DNA of 16,500 bases from Alphaproteobacteria bacterium (GTDB taxonomy: Bacteria > Pseudomonadota > Alphaproteobacteria > Puniceispirillales > Puniceispirillaceae): the NCBI GenBank assembly GCA_009936885.1, contig JAACDT010000029.1, positions 1-16,500 of the forward strand, given 5' to 3'. The position numbers and the translations under genes are program-made. Positions 1-9,575 of the stretch are shown in pieces. The notes under the pieces are model-generated. The model was not told where the DNA came from. It saw only the letters and a program-made list of their open reading frames with translations, and searched no databases. Every line of letters begins with the position of its first letter. Position 1 is the stretch's first letter.

Positions 1-322
1 CAATTACAAGAATAGTATTATGCGTTGAGGCGGTGGTGCGAATGGCTTTTATAATTTGCGTGCTATCACCTTGATAAAGCATATCGTCATATTGAATGCT
101 TTCTGGCGTAATTTTGGGGATCCCAAATATCAACTCAAAGGTGAGTTGTGTTCTCTTTGCTGAAGAAACGAGTGCGATATCTGGCTTAATATTAATTTCG
201 GCAAACCAAGCGCGAAGAGCCAGACAGCACTTCCGCCCACGCGTATTGAGGACGCGCTCAAAGTCAGCTAGGTTCTCTGACCAGTCTGATTTAGCATGGC
301 GCATAAGGATAAGGTTTGTCAC
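1..322 (-). CDS. SixA-type phosphohistidine phosphatase (N-terminal part, cut by window edge)
   Basis: Reading leftward from a GTG at 322 gives 107 codons open to the window edge. The product begins VTNLILMRHAKSDW, which carries the RHxxS signature of the histidine phosphatase superfamily (R8, H9). It continues with an L-N-T-R-G segment (residues 25-29) and an SSAKRTQLT segment (53-61), both typical of the short SixA branch. Family members remove phosphate from phosphohistidine on signalling or phosphotransfer proteins in the cytoplasm; that role is inferred from family only. A weak Shine-Dalgarno AAGAGA lies a few bases before the GTG, and no ATG precedes the conserved RH motif, so GTG is the likely start. 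The gene diverges from yejA with a 234-base gap. SixA proteins are about 150-170 residues, so roughly a third is missing. An open frame on the opposite strand at 96-341 is an antisense shadow. Confidence 0.82.
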   Translation of the reverse strand, partial: MTNLILMRHAKSDWSENLADFERVLNTRGRKCCLALRAWFAEINIKPDIALVSSAKRTQLTFELIFGIPKITPESIQYDDMLYQGDSTQIIKAIRTTASTHNTILVI

Positions 323-475
323 AATTGATCTCTTAAGATAAGAAAAATTTATACAGTTAAGAACACAACGAAGTACGAGCCAATCAAACATATCATGTTA
401 ATGCTTGTTATTGCGCATGTTTTTTGTGTCCAAATAGATTATCGCATAGGCAGCTTAATACCACACAACGTAATA

Positions 476-505
476 TTGTCTTCTACCTTAAAACAGCCCT
501 ATAAT
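476..505 (+). promoter_or_regulatory. Candidate sigma-70-type promoter for the yej operon
   Basis: A TTGTCT box at 476-481 and a perfect TATAAT at 500-505 are separated by 18 bases, close to the consensus -35/-10 layout. Transcription would start near 512 and give a leader of about 45 bases before yejA at 557. The rest of the gap 323-556 is AT-rich, and I see no strong hairpin or repeat there. It must also hold the leftward promoter for the phosphatase gene, where only a TATAAA-like box near the gene is visible. No operator could be recognised. Confidence 0.6.
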
Positions 506-556
506 CAGAAGTAATCACACGGTATCTTTTTTCAGCTCATTTTTGGGAATTTTGTT

Positions 557-2428
557 ATGTATTTTAATAGCCCTCTATCCACCATTCGTTATTGCATTTT
601 ATGTGCAGCGCTTTTGTCTATCTCTGGCAACCTGTTGGTCACGCGTTCTTTTGCCGAAACAGTGACATCGCACGGCATTTCCACATTTGGTGAGCTGAAA
701 TATGAGGCTGATTTTCAGCATCTGGAATATGTAAATCCTAATGCGCCCAAGGGTGGCGAGATGTCAATTTGGGGATTTGGCTCATTTGATTCTATGCATC
801 CCTATAGCACAAAGGGAAGAGCTGGACGGCTATCATCTATATTTTTCGAAACCTTGCTGGAAGGTACAGCCGACGAGCCAGATTCTGCTTATGGATTACT
901 AGCATCATCAATGGAATATCCAGAAGATAGAAGCGAGGTTATATTTAATTTGCGCCCTGAGGCACGTTTTTCCGATGGCTCTCCACTAACAGCAGATGAT
1001 GTTGTGTTTTCGTATGAAATTCTCCGCGATAAGGGTCTTCCCTCTTTCAGAGCATTAATAGAGAGTGAAGTTGCAAGCGCAACCGCATTAAGCGCAACCC
1101 GTGTAAAATTTGTCTTCAAAGAAGGTATTCCAACACGTGATTTACCAAAAATGGTTGGAAGCCTGCCAATATTTTCGAAAAAATACTATCTGGAAACTGG
1201 TGCGAACTTTGAGGATTCCACACTTACACCCGCAATTGGTTCTGGCCCGTATGTGTTAGAAACAGTTGATGTAGGACAGCACATTATTTACAAGCAAAAC
1301 CCTGAATATTGGGGGCGCAATTTAGCCATTAATAAGGGCCGGCATAATTTTGAACGAATTAGAGTGGAATATTTTGCAGATTATAACAGCGCATTTGAAG
1401 GCTTTAAAGCAGGTGCTTATTACTTCAGAAACGAAGCATCTTCCAAAATTTGGGCAACTGGATATGACTTTCCTTCTATACAAAAAGGATGGGTTGTAAA
1501 AGACACCCCCCCAGATGGAACCCTGGCTAATGGACAATCCTTCATTTTTAATCTTAGACGAGAACAATTTAGGGATATTCGTGTTCGAAAAGCACTTGGC
1601 CTTATGTCTAATTTTGAATGGTCAAACAAGACTTTGTTCTATGGAATTTATGAGCGCATCTCGTCTTTTTGGGAGAACAGCTACCTAAAAGCGACCGGTC
1701 TTCCAAGTGACGGTGAACTTGCTTTTTTAAATCCGTTAAAAAACATCTTGCCTGACACGGTTTTTAAAGCCGAAGCGGAATTAGCGCCGACATCCTCGAA
1801 GCGACAATTAGACCGCACAAACCTTCGCAAAGCTTCTGCTTTGCTTGACGATGCAGGATGGATAGTTGGCGATGATGGTATCCGGCGCAATAAGCAAGGT
1901 AAGACACTCACGCTAGAAATACTCAATGACTCTCAAGCGTTTGATAGAGTAATAAATCCTTTTGTTGAAAATCTGCAACGTCTTGGCGTGGATGCGGTTC
2001 ACACACGCATTGATAATGCACAAATGACAGAGCGTGAACGAAATTTTGATTTCGATATGGTGGTTGGAAATTTCAGAACTTCATTGACGTCTGGTTCTGG
2101 ACTAAAACAGTATTTCGGCTCTGAGTCTGCTGATTATTCTATATTTAATCTGTCTGGATATAGCAGTGAAGCAGCAGATAAGCTTATTGAAGATATACTC
2201 GCAGCTAAAGACCGGCAGACATTAAATGACGCCACACGCGCCTTAGACAGACTGCTTCGTGCTGAGGTTTTCTGGATACCTCAATGGTTTAAGAAAAAAC
2301 ATACCGTAGCTTATTACGATATGTATCGATACCCAGATAAGCTCCCTCCCTATGACCTTGGGACGCTCGATTTTTGGTGGTTTGATGAAGCTGCATTTGA
2401 TAAACTTAAGTCTGAAGGTGCTTTTTAG
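557..2428 (+). CDS. yejA: Periplasmic solute-binding protein of a Yej-type peptide ABC transporter (SBP family 5)
   Basis: This 623-residue protein is the extracytoplasmic binding component of an oligopeptide-type importer. In enterobacteria YejA works with YejBEF to take up peptides, including the peptide antibiotic microcin C. The N-terminus has a signal peptide: a hydrophobic stretch at about residues 11-28 and a likely cleavage after SFA (31-33). The mature start includes the YVNPNAPKGG segment (about 58-67), which is characteristic of YejA and other family 5 binding proteins. The later segment WIPQWFKKKHTVAYYD near the C-terminus is also typical. Length fits the family (about 600-620). 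The ATG has a modest GGGAA ribosome site at 545-549. It is the first gene of a four-gene transport operon, with yejB starting 22 bases after its stop. The natural substrate here is unknown; short peptides are the family expectation. Confidence 0.93.
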   Translation: MYFNSPLSTIRYCILCAALLSISGNLLVTRSFAETVTSHGISTFGELKYEADFQHLEYVNPNAPKGGEMSIWGFGSFDSMHPYSTKGRAGRLSSIFFETLLEGTADEPDSAYGLLASSMEYPEDRSEVIFNLRPEARFSDGSPLTADDVVFSYEILRDKGLPSFRALIESEVASATALSATRVKFVFKEGIPTRDLPKMVGSLPIFSKKYYLETGANFEDSTLTPAIGSGPYVLETVDVGQHIIYKQNPEYWGRNLAINKGRHNFERIRVEYFADYNSAFEGFKAGAYYFRNEASSKIWATGYDFPSIQKGWVVKDTPPDGTLANGQSFIFNLRREQFRDIRVRKALGLMSNFEWSNKTLFYGIYERISSFWENSYLKATGLPSDGELAFLNPLKNILPDTVFKAEAELAPTSSKRQLDRTNLRKASALLDDAGWIVGDDGIRRNKQGKTLTLEILNDSQAFDRVINPFVENLQRLGVDAVHTRIDNAQMTERERNFDFDMVVGNFRTSLTSGSGLKQYFGSESADYSIFNLSGYSSEAADKLIEDILAAKDRQTLNDATRALDRLLRAEVFWIPQWFKKKHTVAYYDMYRYPDKLPPYDLGTLDFWWFDEAAFDKLKSEGAF

Positions 2429-2449
2429 CAGCTTCGAAGGTAATCTTGC

Positions 2450-3529
2450 ATGATCTCTTACATCATAAGACGACTTTGTCTCATTCTTCCGACACTTCTC
2501 GGCATTATGCTCATTAATTTCACGCTTATTCAATTTGTACCTGGCGGACCAATAGAGCAAATCATTGCTGGATTGGAAAGCGATGCAAGTGTTTTCGATA
2601 ATATGGCAGGAGGCGCAGGAGAGATAAGAGACATTAGCAAAGCAGAAAGCTACCTTGGAAGCAAAGGGTTACCAGAAGATTTTATTGCCGATCTAGAAGT
2701 TCAATTTGGCTTCGATAAACCGCCTTTAACACGATTTTTAGATATGTTGTGGGATTACGCAAGATTTGATTTCGGCGAGAGTTATTTCAGGTCAATTTCA
2801 GTTACTGAGCTTATATTAGAGAAAATGCCTGTCTCCCTTTCATTAGGATTATGGACCACCTTACTGGCCTATCTTATCTCCATCCCACTTGGAATAAGAA
2901 AAGCTGTGAGCGATGGTACTGCCTTTGATAGCTGGACATCTAGTCTCATCATTATTGGCTATGCAATTCCGGGCTTTTTATTTGCGATACTGCTTCTGGT
3001 GTTATTTGCTGGTGGCTCTTATCTCAAATTATTTCCACCTCGCGGTTTGGTGTCACCTGATTTTGCAGACCTCAGTCTCTGGCACAAGGTTCTTGATTAT
3101 TTCTGGCATATTGCACTTCCTGTTCTTGCCTCCACCATTTCAGCATTTGCGACCCTTACACTTTTGACCAAAAACGCCTTCCTTGATGAAATTCGCAAGC
3201 AATATGTTATTACTGCCCGTGCAAAAGGATTGTCTGAAAAAGGCGTGCTTTACGGTCATGTATTCAGGAATGCTATGCTGATTGTCATAGCTGGGTTTCC
3301 GGCTGTTTTTGTATCTGTTTTTTTTGGAAGCTCCTTGATTATTGAGACCATATTCTCGCTTGATGGATTAGGGCGAATGGGTTTTGAAGCAGCTGTTGCA
3401 CGCGATTATCCTGTCGTATTCGGCACCTTATTTATATTTAGTTTGATTGGACTCCTCATCGGGCTGATATCTGATTTAATGTATATCTGGATTGACCCGC
3501 GAATTGATTTTGAGAAGAGGCTTTCGTGA
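2450..3529 (+). CDS. yejB: Inner-membrane permease of Yej-type peptide ABC transporter
   Basis: A 359-residue membrane protein of the DppB/OppB permease class (BPD_transp_1). The first membrane helix is at about residues 9-30, and the segment after it ([12 protein letters not shown]) is diagnostic of this subfamily. A long periplasmic loop follows (about 35-120), then five more hydrophobic helices. The cytoplasmic EAA loop that contacts the ATPase is visible as [22 protein letters not shown] at about 260. It forms the pore together with YejE. A GAAGG ribosome site lies 9 bases before the ATG. Its TGA overlaps the GTG start of yejE by four bases, which indicates translational coupling. The periplasmic loop near residues 45-75 is acidic and glycine-rich; similar extended loops occur in YejB proteins. 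Confidence 0.93.
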   Translation: MISYIIRRLCLILPTLLGIMLINFTLIQFVPGGPIEQIIAGLESDASVFDNMAGGAGEIRDISKAESYLGSKGLPEDFIADLEVQFGFDKPPLTRFLDMLWDYARFDFGESYFRSISVTELILEKMPVSLSLGLWTTLLAYLISIPLGIRKAVSDGTAFDSWTSSLIIIGYAIPGFLFAILLLVLFAGGSYLKLFPPRGLVSPDFADLSLWHKVLDYFWHIALPVLASTISAFATLTLLTKNAFLDEIRKQYVITARAKGLSEKGVLYGHVFRNAMLIVIAGFPAVFVSVFFGSSLIIETIFSLDGLGRMGFEAAVARDYPVVFGTLFIFSLIGLLIGLISDLMYIWIDPRIDFEKRLS

Positions 3530-4632
3530 AACTCAATAAAATTAATCAACGGCGCTGGAAAAATTTTAAGCAGAATAAACGTGCTTTTTGGTCGCTTATT
3601 ATATTCACGATTTGTTTTGTTATATCATTGTGTGCTGAATTTATAGCGAATGACAGACCTCTTTTGGTCAAATATCAAGGCGCCTACTATATGCCTGTCC
3701 TCTCCTTTTATTCAGAAGAAACATTTGGCGGAGATCTCAGAACAGAAGCCATATATTCTGATATAGAAGTTGAATGTCTTATCATTAGCGGCGGCTTAGA
3801 AGAATGCTGGGATGCCCCCGAACAAATAATTAAAGATTCCCAAGATGGCATCATTGACGCTAGAAAAATAGAACGCGGATTTGTTATATGGCCGCTCATC
3901 CCGTATCACTTCTCAACAGTTGACACGCTTGATGTACCTGCGCCCTCGCCCCCAAATAACAATCATCTTCTTGGCACAGATGATACTGCAAGAGATGTTC
4001 TTGCACGGGTTATATATGGATTTCGGCTTTCGGTATTATTTGCGTTGATCGTCTCTATATTCTCGTCTTTTATTGGGATATTTATGGGAGCCGTCCAAGG
4101 TTATTTTGGCGGGCGAACAGATCTTTTGGCGCAAAGATTAATAGAGATCTGGGGGGCAACCCCGTCATTATATGTAATCATTATCGTAGCTGCAATTTAT
4201 CGAATGGATTTCTGGATTTTAGTGTTTTTGATGATCTTATTTAGCTGGACAGCGCTTGTCGGGGTGGTACGTGCAGAGTTTTTAAGAGCTAGAAATTTTG
4301 AATATGTACAAGCAGCAAAAGCACTTGGTGTATCCCCAATTAAAATTATGATACGCCATGTTCTGCCAAACGCGATGGTCGCAACATTAACAATGCTTCC
4401 ATTTATCGTAACAGGCGCCATTGGCTCACTTGCTGCTTTGGATTTTCTTGGTTTTGGACTACCTTCTTCTGCGCCTTCACTTGGCGAATTAACACTTCAA
4501 GCCAAACAAAATCTGCAAGCACCATGGCTTGGCCTCACTGCTTTTAGCGTTTTTGCCCTTATGTTGATGATGCTGGTATTTATATTTGAGGGTATCCGTG
4601 ATGCATTCGACCCTAGAAAGACGTATTCATGA
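3526..4632 (+). CDS. yejE: Second inner-membrane permease of Yej-type peptide ABC transporter
   Basis: A 368-residue permease of the DppC/OppC class. It has one N-terminal helix (about 20-40), a large periplasmic segment (about 41-155), then the permease core beginning at [19 protein letters not shown]. The EAA loop for ATPase contact is the segment [20 protein letters not shown]. The start is a GTG overlapping the yejB stop (GTGA), with a good AAGAGG ribosome site five bases upstream. The periplasmic part holds an acidic stretch at about 80-117 with two cysteines ten residues apart (C84 and C94). From memory this stretch is longer than in the E. coli protein; that comparison has not been computed. 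The partner permease is YejB and the ATPase is YejF, whose ATG overlaps the TGA of this gene. Confidence 0.92.
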   Translation: MKLNKINQRRWKNFKQNKRAFWSLIIFTICFVISLCAEFIANDRPLLVKYQGAYYMPVLSFYSEETFGGDLRTEAIYSDIEVECLIISGGLEECWDAPEQIIKDSQDGIIDARKIERGFVIWPLIPYHFSTVDTLDVPAPSPPNNNHLLGTDDTARDVLARVIYGFRLSVLFALIVSIFSSFIGIFMGAVQGYFGGRTDLLAQRLIEIWGATPSLYVIIIVAAIYRMDFWILVFLMILFSWTALVGVVRAEFLRARNFEYVQAAKALGVSPIKIMIRHVLPNAMVATLTMLPFIVTGAIGSLAALDFLGFGLPSSAPSLGELTLQAKQNLQAPWLGLTAFSVFALMLMMLVFIFEGIRDAFDPRKTYS

Positions 4633-6218
4633 CGTCTGAATTATTATCAGTCGAAAATCTTAATATTCTGTTCCAAAGAGATAGCCAAAATACCTATGCA
4701 GTTCAGGATTTATCATTTGATATCCATACAAGCGAAACGCTTGCGATTGTGGGCGAGAGTGGTTCTGGAAAGTCTGTATCTGCTCTTGCCTGCCTTGGGC
4801 TTTTGGCTGACAGTGCAGTTGTTACAGGCTCCATTCGCTGGAATAGTCAGACACAGATAAAAGGTAAGGCACCTAATCTATCTCAAATTCGGGGAAGTGA
4901 AGCTGGCATTATATTTCAAGAGCCTATGACCTCTTTAAATCCGCTCCATACCATTGAAAAACAAATAGGTGAAGCCATTCGGCTTCATCAGAAGCTTGAT
5001 ACAGCAAGATTGCGCCACCGCATTCTCGAACTCCTTGATAGGGTGGGCATTCCAAATGCTGAAAATCGCCTTGAAAGTTACCCTCATCAATTATCTGGCG
5101 GACAAAGACAGCGTGTAATGATTGCAATGGCCCTTGCGAATGGTCCAAAATTACTAATTGCAGATGAGCCCACAACCGCACTTGACGTTACAATCGAGGC
5201 ACAAATTATTGACCTGCTCCAAGATATTCAACGCGAAACCGGTATGGCAATGCTGTTTATTTCTCATGATCTGGGGGTAGTAAAACAGCTTGCAGACCGT
5301 GTTATAGTAATGAAAAATGGAAAGGCCATCGAACAGGGTAGCAAGAAGCAAATTTTCAATAAACCTAAAGCGGACTACACAAAATCTTTAGTAGAAGCAA
5401 AATCAAACATAAGGAGAGCAGCTTTAGATAAACCAGAAGATGTAATTCTAGAAGCAAGAAATATTACAGTGAAATTTCCCATTCGAAAAGGATTTCTGCA
5501 ACGCATTTCAGGGTTTGTCCCTGCGGTAATAGATGCAAGCTTTCAACTTCACTCAAGCGAAAGCCTAGGGATTGTAGGAGAGAGTGGGTCTGGCAAATCC
5601 ACGCTTGCGCGAGCTTTAACCAAGCTTGTACCCCACACAGGACATATTTATTTTAAAGGTGATGCGGTTACCAGCACATATTCGGCAAAGTTGAAGCCTT
5701 ACCGACGAGCAGTTCAGATAGTTTTTCAAGACCCATTCGGCTCTTTATCGCCGCGATTATCTGTTGGTGAGATAATTGCGGAAGGCCCCAAGGCGCATGG
5801 TGATAGCGATGCCTACCGCCTCCAACAAAGAGTAACAGACGTTTTAGAAGAAGTGGGATTAGAAGCTGATTTTCAAGACCGTTACCCACATGAATTTTCT
5901 GGCGGACAAAGACAGCGTATTGCTATCGCACGGGCATTAATTTTAAGACCTGAAGTTATTATCTTTGATGAGCCCACATCTGCCCTTGACGTTACAGTGC
6001 AGAAACAGATCATTGAATTACTTCTAAATCTGCAACAGCGACATGGGTTAAGCTATATTTTTATTAGCCATGATATCTCGTTAATTGGAACTGTTTGCCA
6101 TACTATGTTCGTTATGAAAGACGGAGAAATTGTTGAGATGGGCTCAGTGCAGAAGATTTTAGATACCCCTTCAGATGCTTATACCCAGACACTTATTAAT
6201 GCCGCTAATAGGAAATAA
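4629..6218 (+). CDS. yejF: Double-domain ATPase of Yej-type peptide ABC transporter
   Basis: This 529-residue cytoplasmic protein holds two complete ABC ATPase domains that power the YejBE pore. Domain 1 has Walker A GESGSGKS at 42-49, the signature LSGGQRQR at 155-162, Walker B ending in DEP (179-181) and the switch histidine in SHD (about 212). Domain 2 has Walker [10 protein letters not shown] at 317-325, FSGGQRQR at about 423, a DEP near 447-449 and SHD near 480. Both sites look catalytically complete. The length and tandem arrangement match YejF (about 530), unlike Opp/Dpp systems that use two separate ATPases. The ATG overlaps the yejE stop by four bases (ATGA). It is the last gene of the operon. 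No clear hairpin terminator follows it, so read-through into the MFS gene 94 bases downstream is possible. Confidence 0.94.
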   Translation: MTSELLSVENLNILFQRDSQNTYAVQDLSFDIHTSETLAIVGESGSGKSVSALACLGLLADSAVVTGSIRWNSQTQIKGKAPNLSQIRGSEAGIIFQEPMTSLNPLHTIEKQIGEAIRLHQKLDTARLRHRILELLDRVGIPNAENRLESYPHQLSGGQRQRVMIAMALANGPKLLIADEPTTALDVTIEAQIIDLLQDIQRETGMAMLFISHDLGVVKQLADRVIVMKNGKAIEQGSKKQIFNKPKADYTKSLVEAKSNIRRAALDKPEDVILEARNITVKFPIRKGFLQRISGFVPAVIDASFQLHSSESLGIVGESGSGKSTLARALTKLVPHTGHIYFKGDAVTSTYSAKLKPYRRAVQIVFQDPFGSLSPRLSVGEIIAEGPKAHGDSDAYRLQQRVTDVLEEVGLEADFQDRYPHEFSGGQRQRIAIARALILRPEVIIFDEPTSALDVTVQKQIIELLLNLQQRHGLSYIFISHDISLIGTVCHTMFVMKDGEIVEMGSVQKILDTPSDAYTQTLINAANRK

Positions 6219-6266
6219 GAATAATTATCCGCATTTTAAATGGACAACCAAATGCAGTCATTAATG

Positions 6267-6304
6267 GCCTATATTCTGTCTATTATGTTTATTCTGATAT
6301 AGGC
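6267..6304 (+). promoter_or_regulatory. Inverted repeat covering the ribosome-binding region of the MFS gene
   Basis: GCCTATAT at 6267-6274 and ATATAGGC at 6297-6304 are perfect 8-base complements around a 22-base spacer. The right arm contains AGG (6301-6303), the only purine-rich stretch near the ATG at 6313 that could serve as a ribosome site. A short direct repeat, TATTCTG, occurs at 6272-6278 and 6290-6296. The element could be an operator bound by a dimeric regulator, or an RNA hairpin that masks the ribosome site. The sequence alone does not decide between these. Confidence 0.4.
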
Positions 6305-6312
6305 TGATACAT

Positions 6313-7581
6313 ATGAACGATTTATACTCAGACAAATCACCGGCCAGAAAATCACAAATAGGCTGGGCATTGTATGATTGGGCCTCCTCTCCTGTACCAA
6401 CCCTGCATGCAACCTTTATTTTTGCGGTGTATTTTACAACGGTCATAATGCCAGATGGAGGGTCGGTCGTTTGGGCGTATATGACTGGTATCACAGCATT
6501 TACAATAGCTCTAATAGCGCCTTTATTAGGAAGTTATGCAGATAGCACAGGCAAATTCAAAGAATTAATCGTCCTATTTATTGCACTTGGCTCGGTTGCA
6601 ACTGGATTATTATGGTTTGCGCAACCAAATGAAGCTTTTATCAGCTACTCTATAATTTTATCTGCAATCTCCATATTTTTTCTTGAAAGCAGTTTTATCT
6701 TTTACAATGCAATTCTCGGTAAAATGATACAGCGCAACCATATCGGCTCTTTATCGGGGCTTGCTTGGGGTGGTGGTTATATCGGATCCGTGATTGCATT
6801 GATAGTTGTTCTTGTCGTATTTATTATGCCTGATAAAATCCTTTTTTCCTTGGATAAATCTCAATCAGAGCACATACGTGCGACAATGTTATTTGCCGCA
6901 AGTTGGGCCATCATATTCTCCCTTCCAATGATGTTTTATCTACCATCCTTTAGCCAGAAAAATGATAAAAATTCAGTTATTTCGAGCCTAAAAACAAGTA
7001 TCATTGAGGCACGCAAAATTCCAAATTTACTGCGATTTTTGCTGGCACGAATGGCGTATAATGATGGGCTTATTACACTGTTCGCGTTTGGCGGTATTTA
7101 TGCTGCAAAGGTTTTTAGCTTTAGCCAGTTTGAAATAATACTATTCGCTATTGGGCTTAATATTTCAGCTGGCGTGGGTGCTATTATAGGCGGTTTTCTG
7201 GATGATAATATCGGGCCAATAAAAACTATAAAACTAGCCTTGATTGGCCTGTTTCTATGCGGATTAGTTGCAATCATTACACCCTATAAAATGATATTTT
7301 GGATTGTTGGTGTAGGTCTTGGATTATTTGTTGGCCCTGTTCAATCTGCATCTAGAACCTATCTTAGCCTAACAGCGTCAGATAAACATAAGGGCGGATT
7401 ATTTGGCCTATATATGGTCTCTGGAAAACTAACAAGTTTTGTAGGCCCATTTTTATATGGCTGGCTGGTTATGATAAGCGGAAATGAACGATATGGAATG
7501 GCGGTTGTCCTGCTTCTTATCGCATTAGGATTTTTGTTATTACCTTCCAAAGATGCTACCAGAAATATCAATCATCCCTAA
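6313..7581 (+). CDS. UMF1/Atg22-type MFS transporter
   Basis: A 422-residue polytopic membrane protein with about twelve hydrophobic segments. The N-terminal GWALYDWASS motif (residues 17-26) is the hallmark of the UMF1 (Atg22-like) branch of the major facilitator superfamily. The loop after helix 2 reads LLGSYADSTGKFKE, the MFS motif-A position, with G, D and G retained. Bacterial members are poorly characterised; the yeast relative exports amino acids from the vacuole. The substrate here is therefore unknown, though a role with peptide-derived amino acids would fit its place behind the peptide importer (inference). The ATG at 6313 has only a weak AGG ribosome site inside an inverted repeat. 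The gene converges on the regulator gene with a 51-base gap. An antisense open frame at 7359-7571 is a shadow. Confidence 0.87.
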   Translation: MNDLYSDKSPARKSQIGWALYDWASSPVPTLHATFIFAVYFTTVIMPDGGSVVWAYMTGITAFTIALIAPLLGSYADSTGKFKELIVLFIALGSVATGLLWFAQPNEAFISYSIILSAISIFFLESSFIFYNAILGKMIQRNHIGSLSGLAWGGGYIGSVIALIVVLVVFIMPDKILFSLDKSQSEHIRATMLFAASWAIIFSLPMMFYLPSFSQKNDKNSVISSLKTSIIEARKIPNLLRFLLARMAYNDGLITLFAFGGIYAAKVFSFSQFEIILFAIGLNISAGVGAIIGGFLDDNIGPIKTIKLALIGLFLCGLVAIITPYKMIFWIVGVGLGLFVGPVQSASRTYLSLTASDKHKGGLFGLYMVSGKLTSFVGPFLYGWLVMISGNERYGMAVVLLLIALGFLLLPSKDATRNINHP

Positions 7582-7632
7582 GCATGGGTGTTATATAGTG
7601 GCTTTACTAAATCAGCAGCCTGTTAGTAATAG

Positions 7633-9435
7633 TTAGTAATACCCTTTGGAGCGCATGATACTATCTGCTCTGTTCTGGGCATTCATAAGGGCTGTTTCTC
7701 TGTTAATTGTGCCAGACAGAAAATCATGAATCTCTGTTCCAGCTATGGAAATTAAATGCGATATCTCTGGGATTGGGGGACGAGGCCACATTTTCAGGAT
7801 ATCAGCGCCTGCCAAATCATCTATTACCCCGATGACGAAGGATACTTTTTGTACTTCTTTATCTTTTGACACGCTATTTCGAGGACTAACCAAGCTTCCA
7901 TTTTCAATAAATATCTTAGTTGCTTTTGCCGAAGAGAATTCTTGAATAGCACTCCATATGTGAGCCACACGCTGAGAGGGCACATTCTTGGGTATGGCTA
8001 GTGCATATCCGCCAACTGGCGCAATCTGCCGCCCGGTATTGCCTGCAGGAAGCGGTACATATTTTGATTTTCCAAAGGCTGGTGACATTCTATCAAACTC
8101 AAACATCGGAGACAGCAAGGTTGCGGTAAAAGCCATGCCGACTTCACCATTTGCATAGGCACGAGCGCGCTCAAACCAAGACATATTCAGAATATTTTGC
8201 GGGGATAAGCTAATTAACTCTGCGAAAAAATCACATACATCTCGTGCTGCATCTGTTACGAACATTGGCCTTAATTCTTCTCCTTTCGGCCACTCCGCAT
8301 CAAACCCGTTTTCAACTTTGCGAAGGTTAATGATAGGCTGACCAAAAGAGCCCATTGAAAATAAAAAACTATGTCCAAGAGGCGTACCTCTAGCTGCATT
8401 CCAAGCGATCGCCTTCATTCTAATCGAGGAGCGTTGAATAACATAAGCAGCATCTAGTAATTCTTGGGTTGTTTCTGGGTAGTTGAGACCCATTTCCTGA
8501 AAAACATCTTGTCTGCAAACCAGCAATTCAGGCGTTGTCTGGATTGGAATTCCATATTGCTGACCTTTGAATCTTGAGCTTGCCATTGCCTCTTTATTAA
8601 AATCAGCAGCTTCAAACCCTGTCTCATTCATTAACCCGTCTAACGCGATGAAATGCCCTGCATCTGCCATTTCTCCAAACCACGGCAAATCACATGCAAT
8701 TATGTCATATTTAGATTGCACTCTTGTGGCATTAATCAGAATTTCTTCTCTTAATCGGTCAATGGATAAGGCCCTGTTTTGAATATTCACGCCAAACATA
8801 ATCTCAAAGTTTTTTTTCAGTTTAGCCATTGCCATGAAGGTCGGATCGGCATGCACCAAAAGGCTAAGACCTTTTTTCAAAGGAAGCTTGTCTACCATAA
8901 TACTAGATGGTGAAAGGATATATCCGTCTTGGTAAGAGCTTCCAAAATAATAATTTGCCTGACTATTTGTTTCTTCAGATAGGGCAGAATTGGTCTCAAA
9001 GACATATTCCATTCGTCTAGATAACTCATGCCATTGGGATATTAGTTTCTCAGATGGATGCAATGAAAAACTTTTTCCAGTTTCCGTTTTTGGTCTTCTG
9101 ATTATCAGCCCTTGCTCTTCAATGCGCTCAATGGTTCTCATGGCTGTTCCAAAAGCCATTCCAGAAAAGCCGACAAGAGACGTTTTGGTGGAAATTTTAC
9201 CTTTAAGATGATTTTTCATCAATGCGATTAAAATTCGAAGCTCGCTAAAACCAGTGCGCACACTAAAACACGTCTCAATCTCGTTTTGAAGTTCCTCTAG
9301 AAAATCAAGCCTATCAATTAGGGTCTGATTGGCAGCACCAATTGATGGCATTTCAATCGCTTCATAGGATTCCTGTTTATCTGATAAAGCTGTTTTTATA
9401 GTTGAGTGGTTTTGGCTTATAGTGCGCATTCCCAT
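7633..9435 (-). CDS. Regulator-like fusion: winged-helix DNA-binding domain plus family-1 solute-binding domain
   Basis: A 600-residue protein with no signal peptide or membrane helix, so it should stay in the cytoplasm. Residues about 60-138 look like a winged-helix domain of MarR-like shape: a helix with LRILIALMKNHL, then GTAMRTIERIEEQGLIIRR as recognition helix and wing start. Residues about 189-600 resemble an ABC solute-binding protein of family 1. Landmarks are SKYDIIACDLPWFGEMADAG (about 241-260), GQQYGIPIQTTPELL (about 291-305), a GEVGMAF segment (about 430), and PVGGYALAIPKN (about 473-484) before a helix-rich C-terminus. SgrR, a winged-helix protein with a family-5 binding domain, is a known precedent for this layout. 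I infer a transcription regulator that senses a sugar or polyol inside the cell. It is the last gene of the leftward sugar-transport cluster, 140 bases after the permease, and may have its own promoter. The start could also be the ATG two codons later. Confidence 0.78.
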   Translation of the reverse strand: MGMRTISQNHSTIKTALSDKQESYEAIEMPSIGAANQTLIDRLDFLEELQNEIETCFSVRTGFSELRILIALMKNHLKGKISTKTSLVGFSGMAFGTAMRTIERIEEQGLIIRRPKTETGKSFSLHPSEKLISQWHELSRRMEYVFETNSALSEETNSQANYYFGSSYQDGYILSPSSIMVDKLPLKKGLSLLVHADPTFMAMAKLKKNFEIMFGVNIQNRALSIDRLREEILINATRVQSKYDIIACDLPWFGEMADAGHFIALDGLMNETGFEAADFNKEAMASSRFKGQQYGIPIQTTPELLVCRQDVFQEMGLNYPETTQELLDAAYVIQRSSIRMKAIAWNAARGTPLGHSFLFSMGSFGQPIINLRKVENGFDAEWPKGEELRPMFVTDAARDVCDFFAELISLSPQNILNMSWFERARAYANGEVGMAFTATLLSPMFEFDRMSPAFGKSKYVPLPAGNTGRQIAPVGGYALAIPKNVPSQRVAHIWSAIQEFSSAKATKIFIENGSLVSPRNSVSKDKEVQKVSFVIGVIDDLAGADILKMWPRPPIPEISHLISIAGTEIHDFLSGTINRETALMNAQNRADSIMRSKGYY

Positions 9436-9575
9436 TCCAATTCAATTTTTTCCCAAACGATAAAGCGGCGAGCTTATAAGTCAAATACATTACAGTCTTA
9501 AATTTGAAGCTTCTGGTATCAGAAAAAAAGAGATAGTATTTTTAAACATTTGTTTTCAAGATGGCCCTAAACCTA

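Noticed and set aside
96..341. Plus-strand open frame of 81 codons at the left edge
   Set aside because: It is antisense to the SixA-type gene, whose minus-strand translation has clear conserved motifs; the plus-strand product has none.
7604..7629. TTACTAA/TTAGTAA inverted repeat between the convergent MFS and regulator genes as a two-way terminator
   Set aside because: Only seven AT-rich pairs with a 12-base loop and no proper T run; TTAGTAAT is also directly repeated at 7633, so it may be simple local repetition.
9511..9524. TTCTG-GTAT-CAGAA hairpin upstream of the regulator gene
   Set aside because: The stem has only five pairs, and the poly-T lies on the wrong side for termination of the leftward operon.
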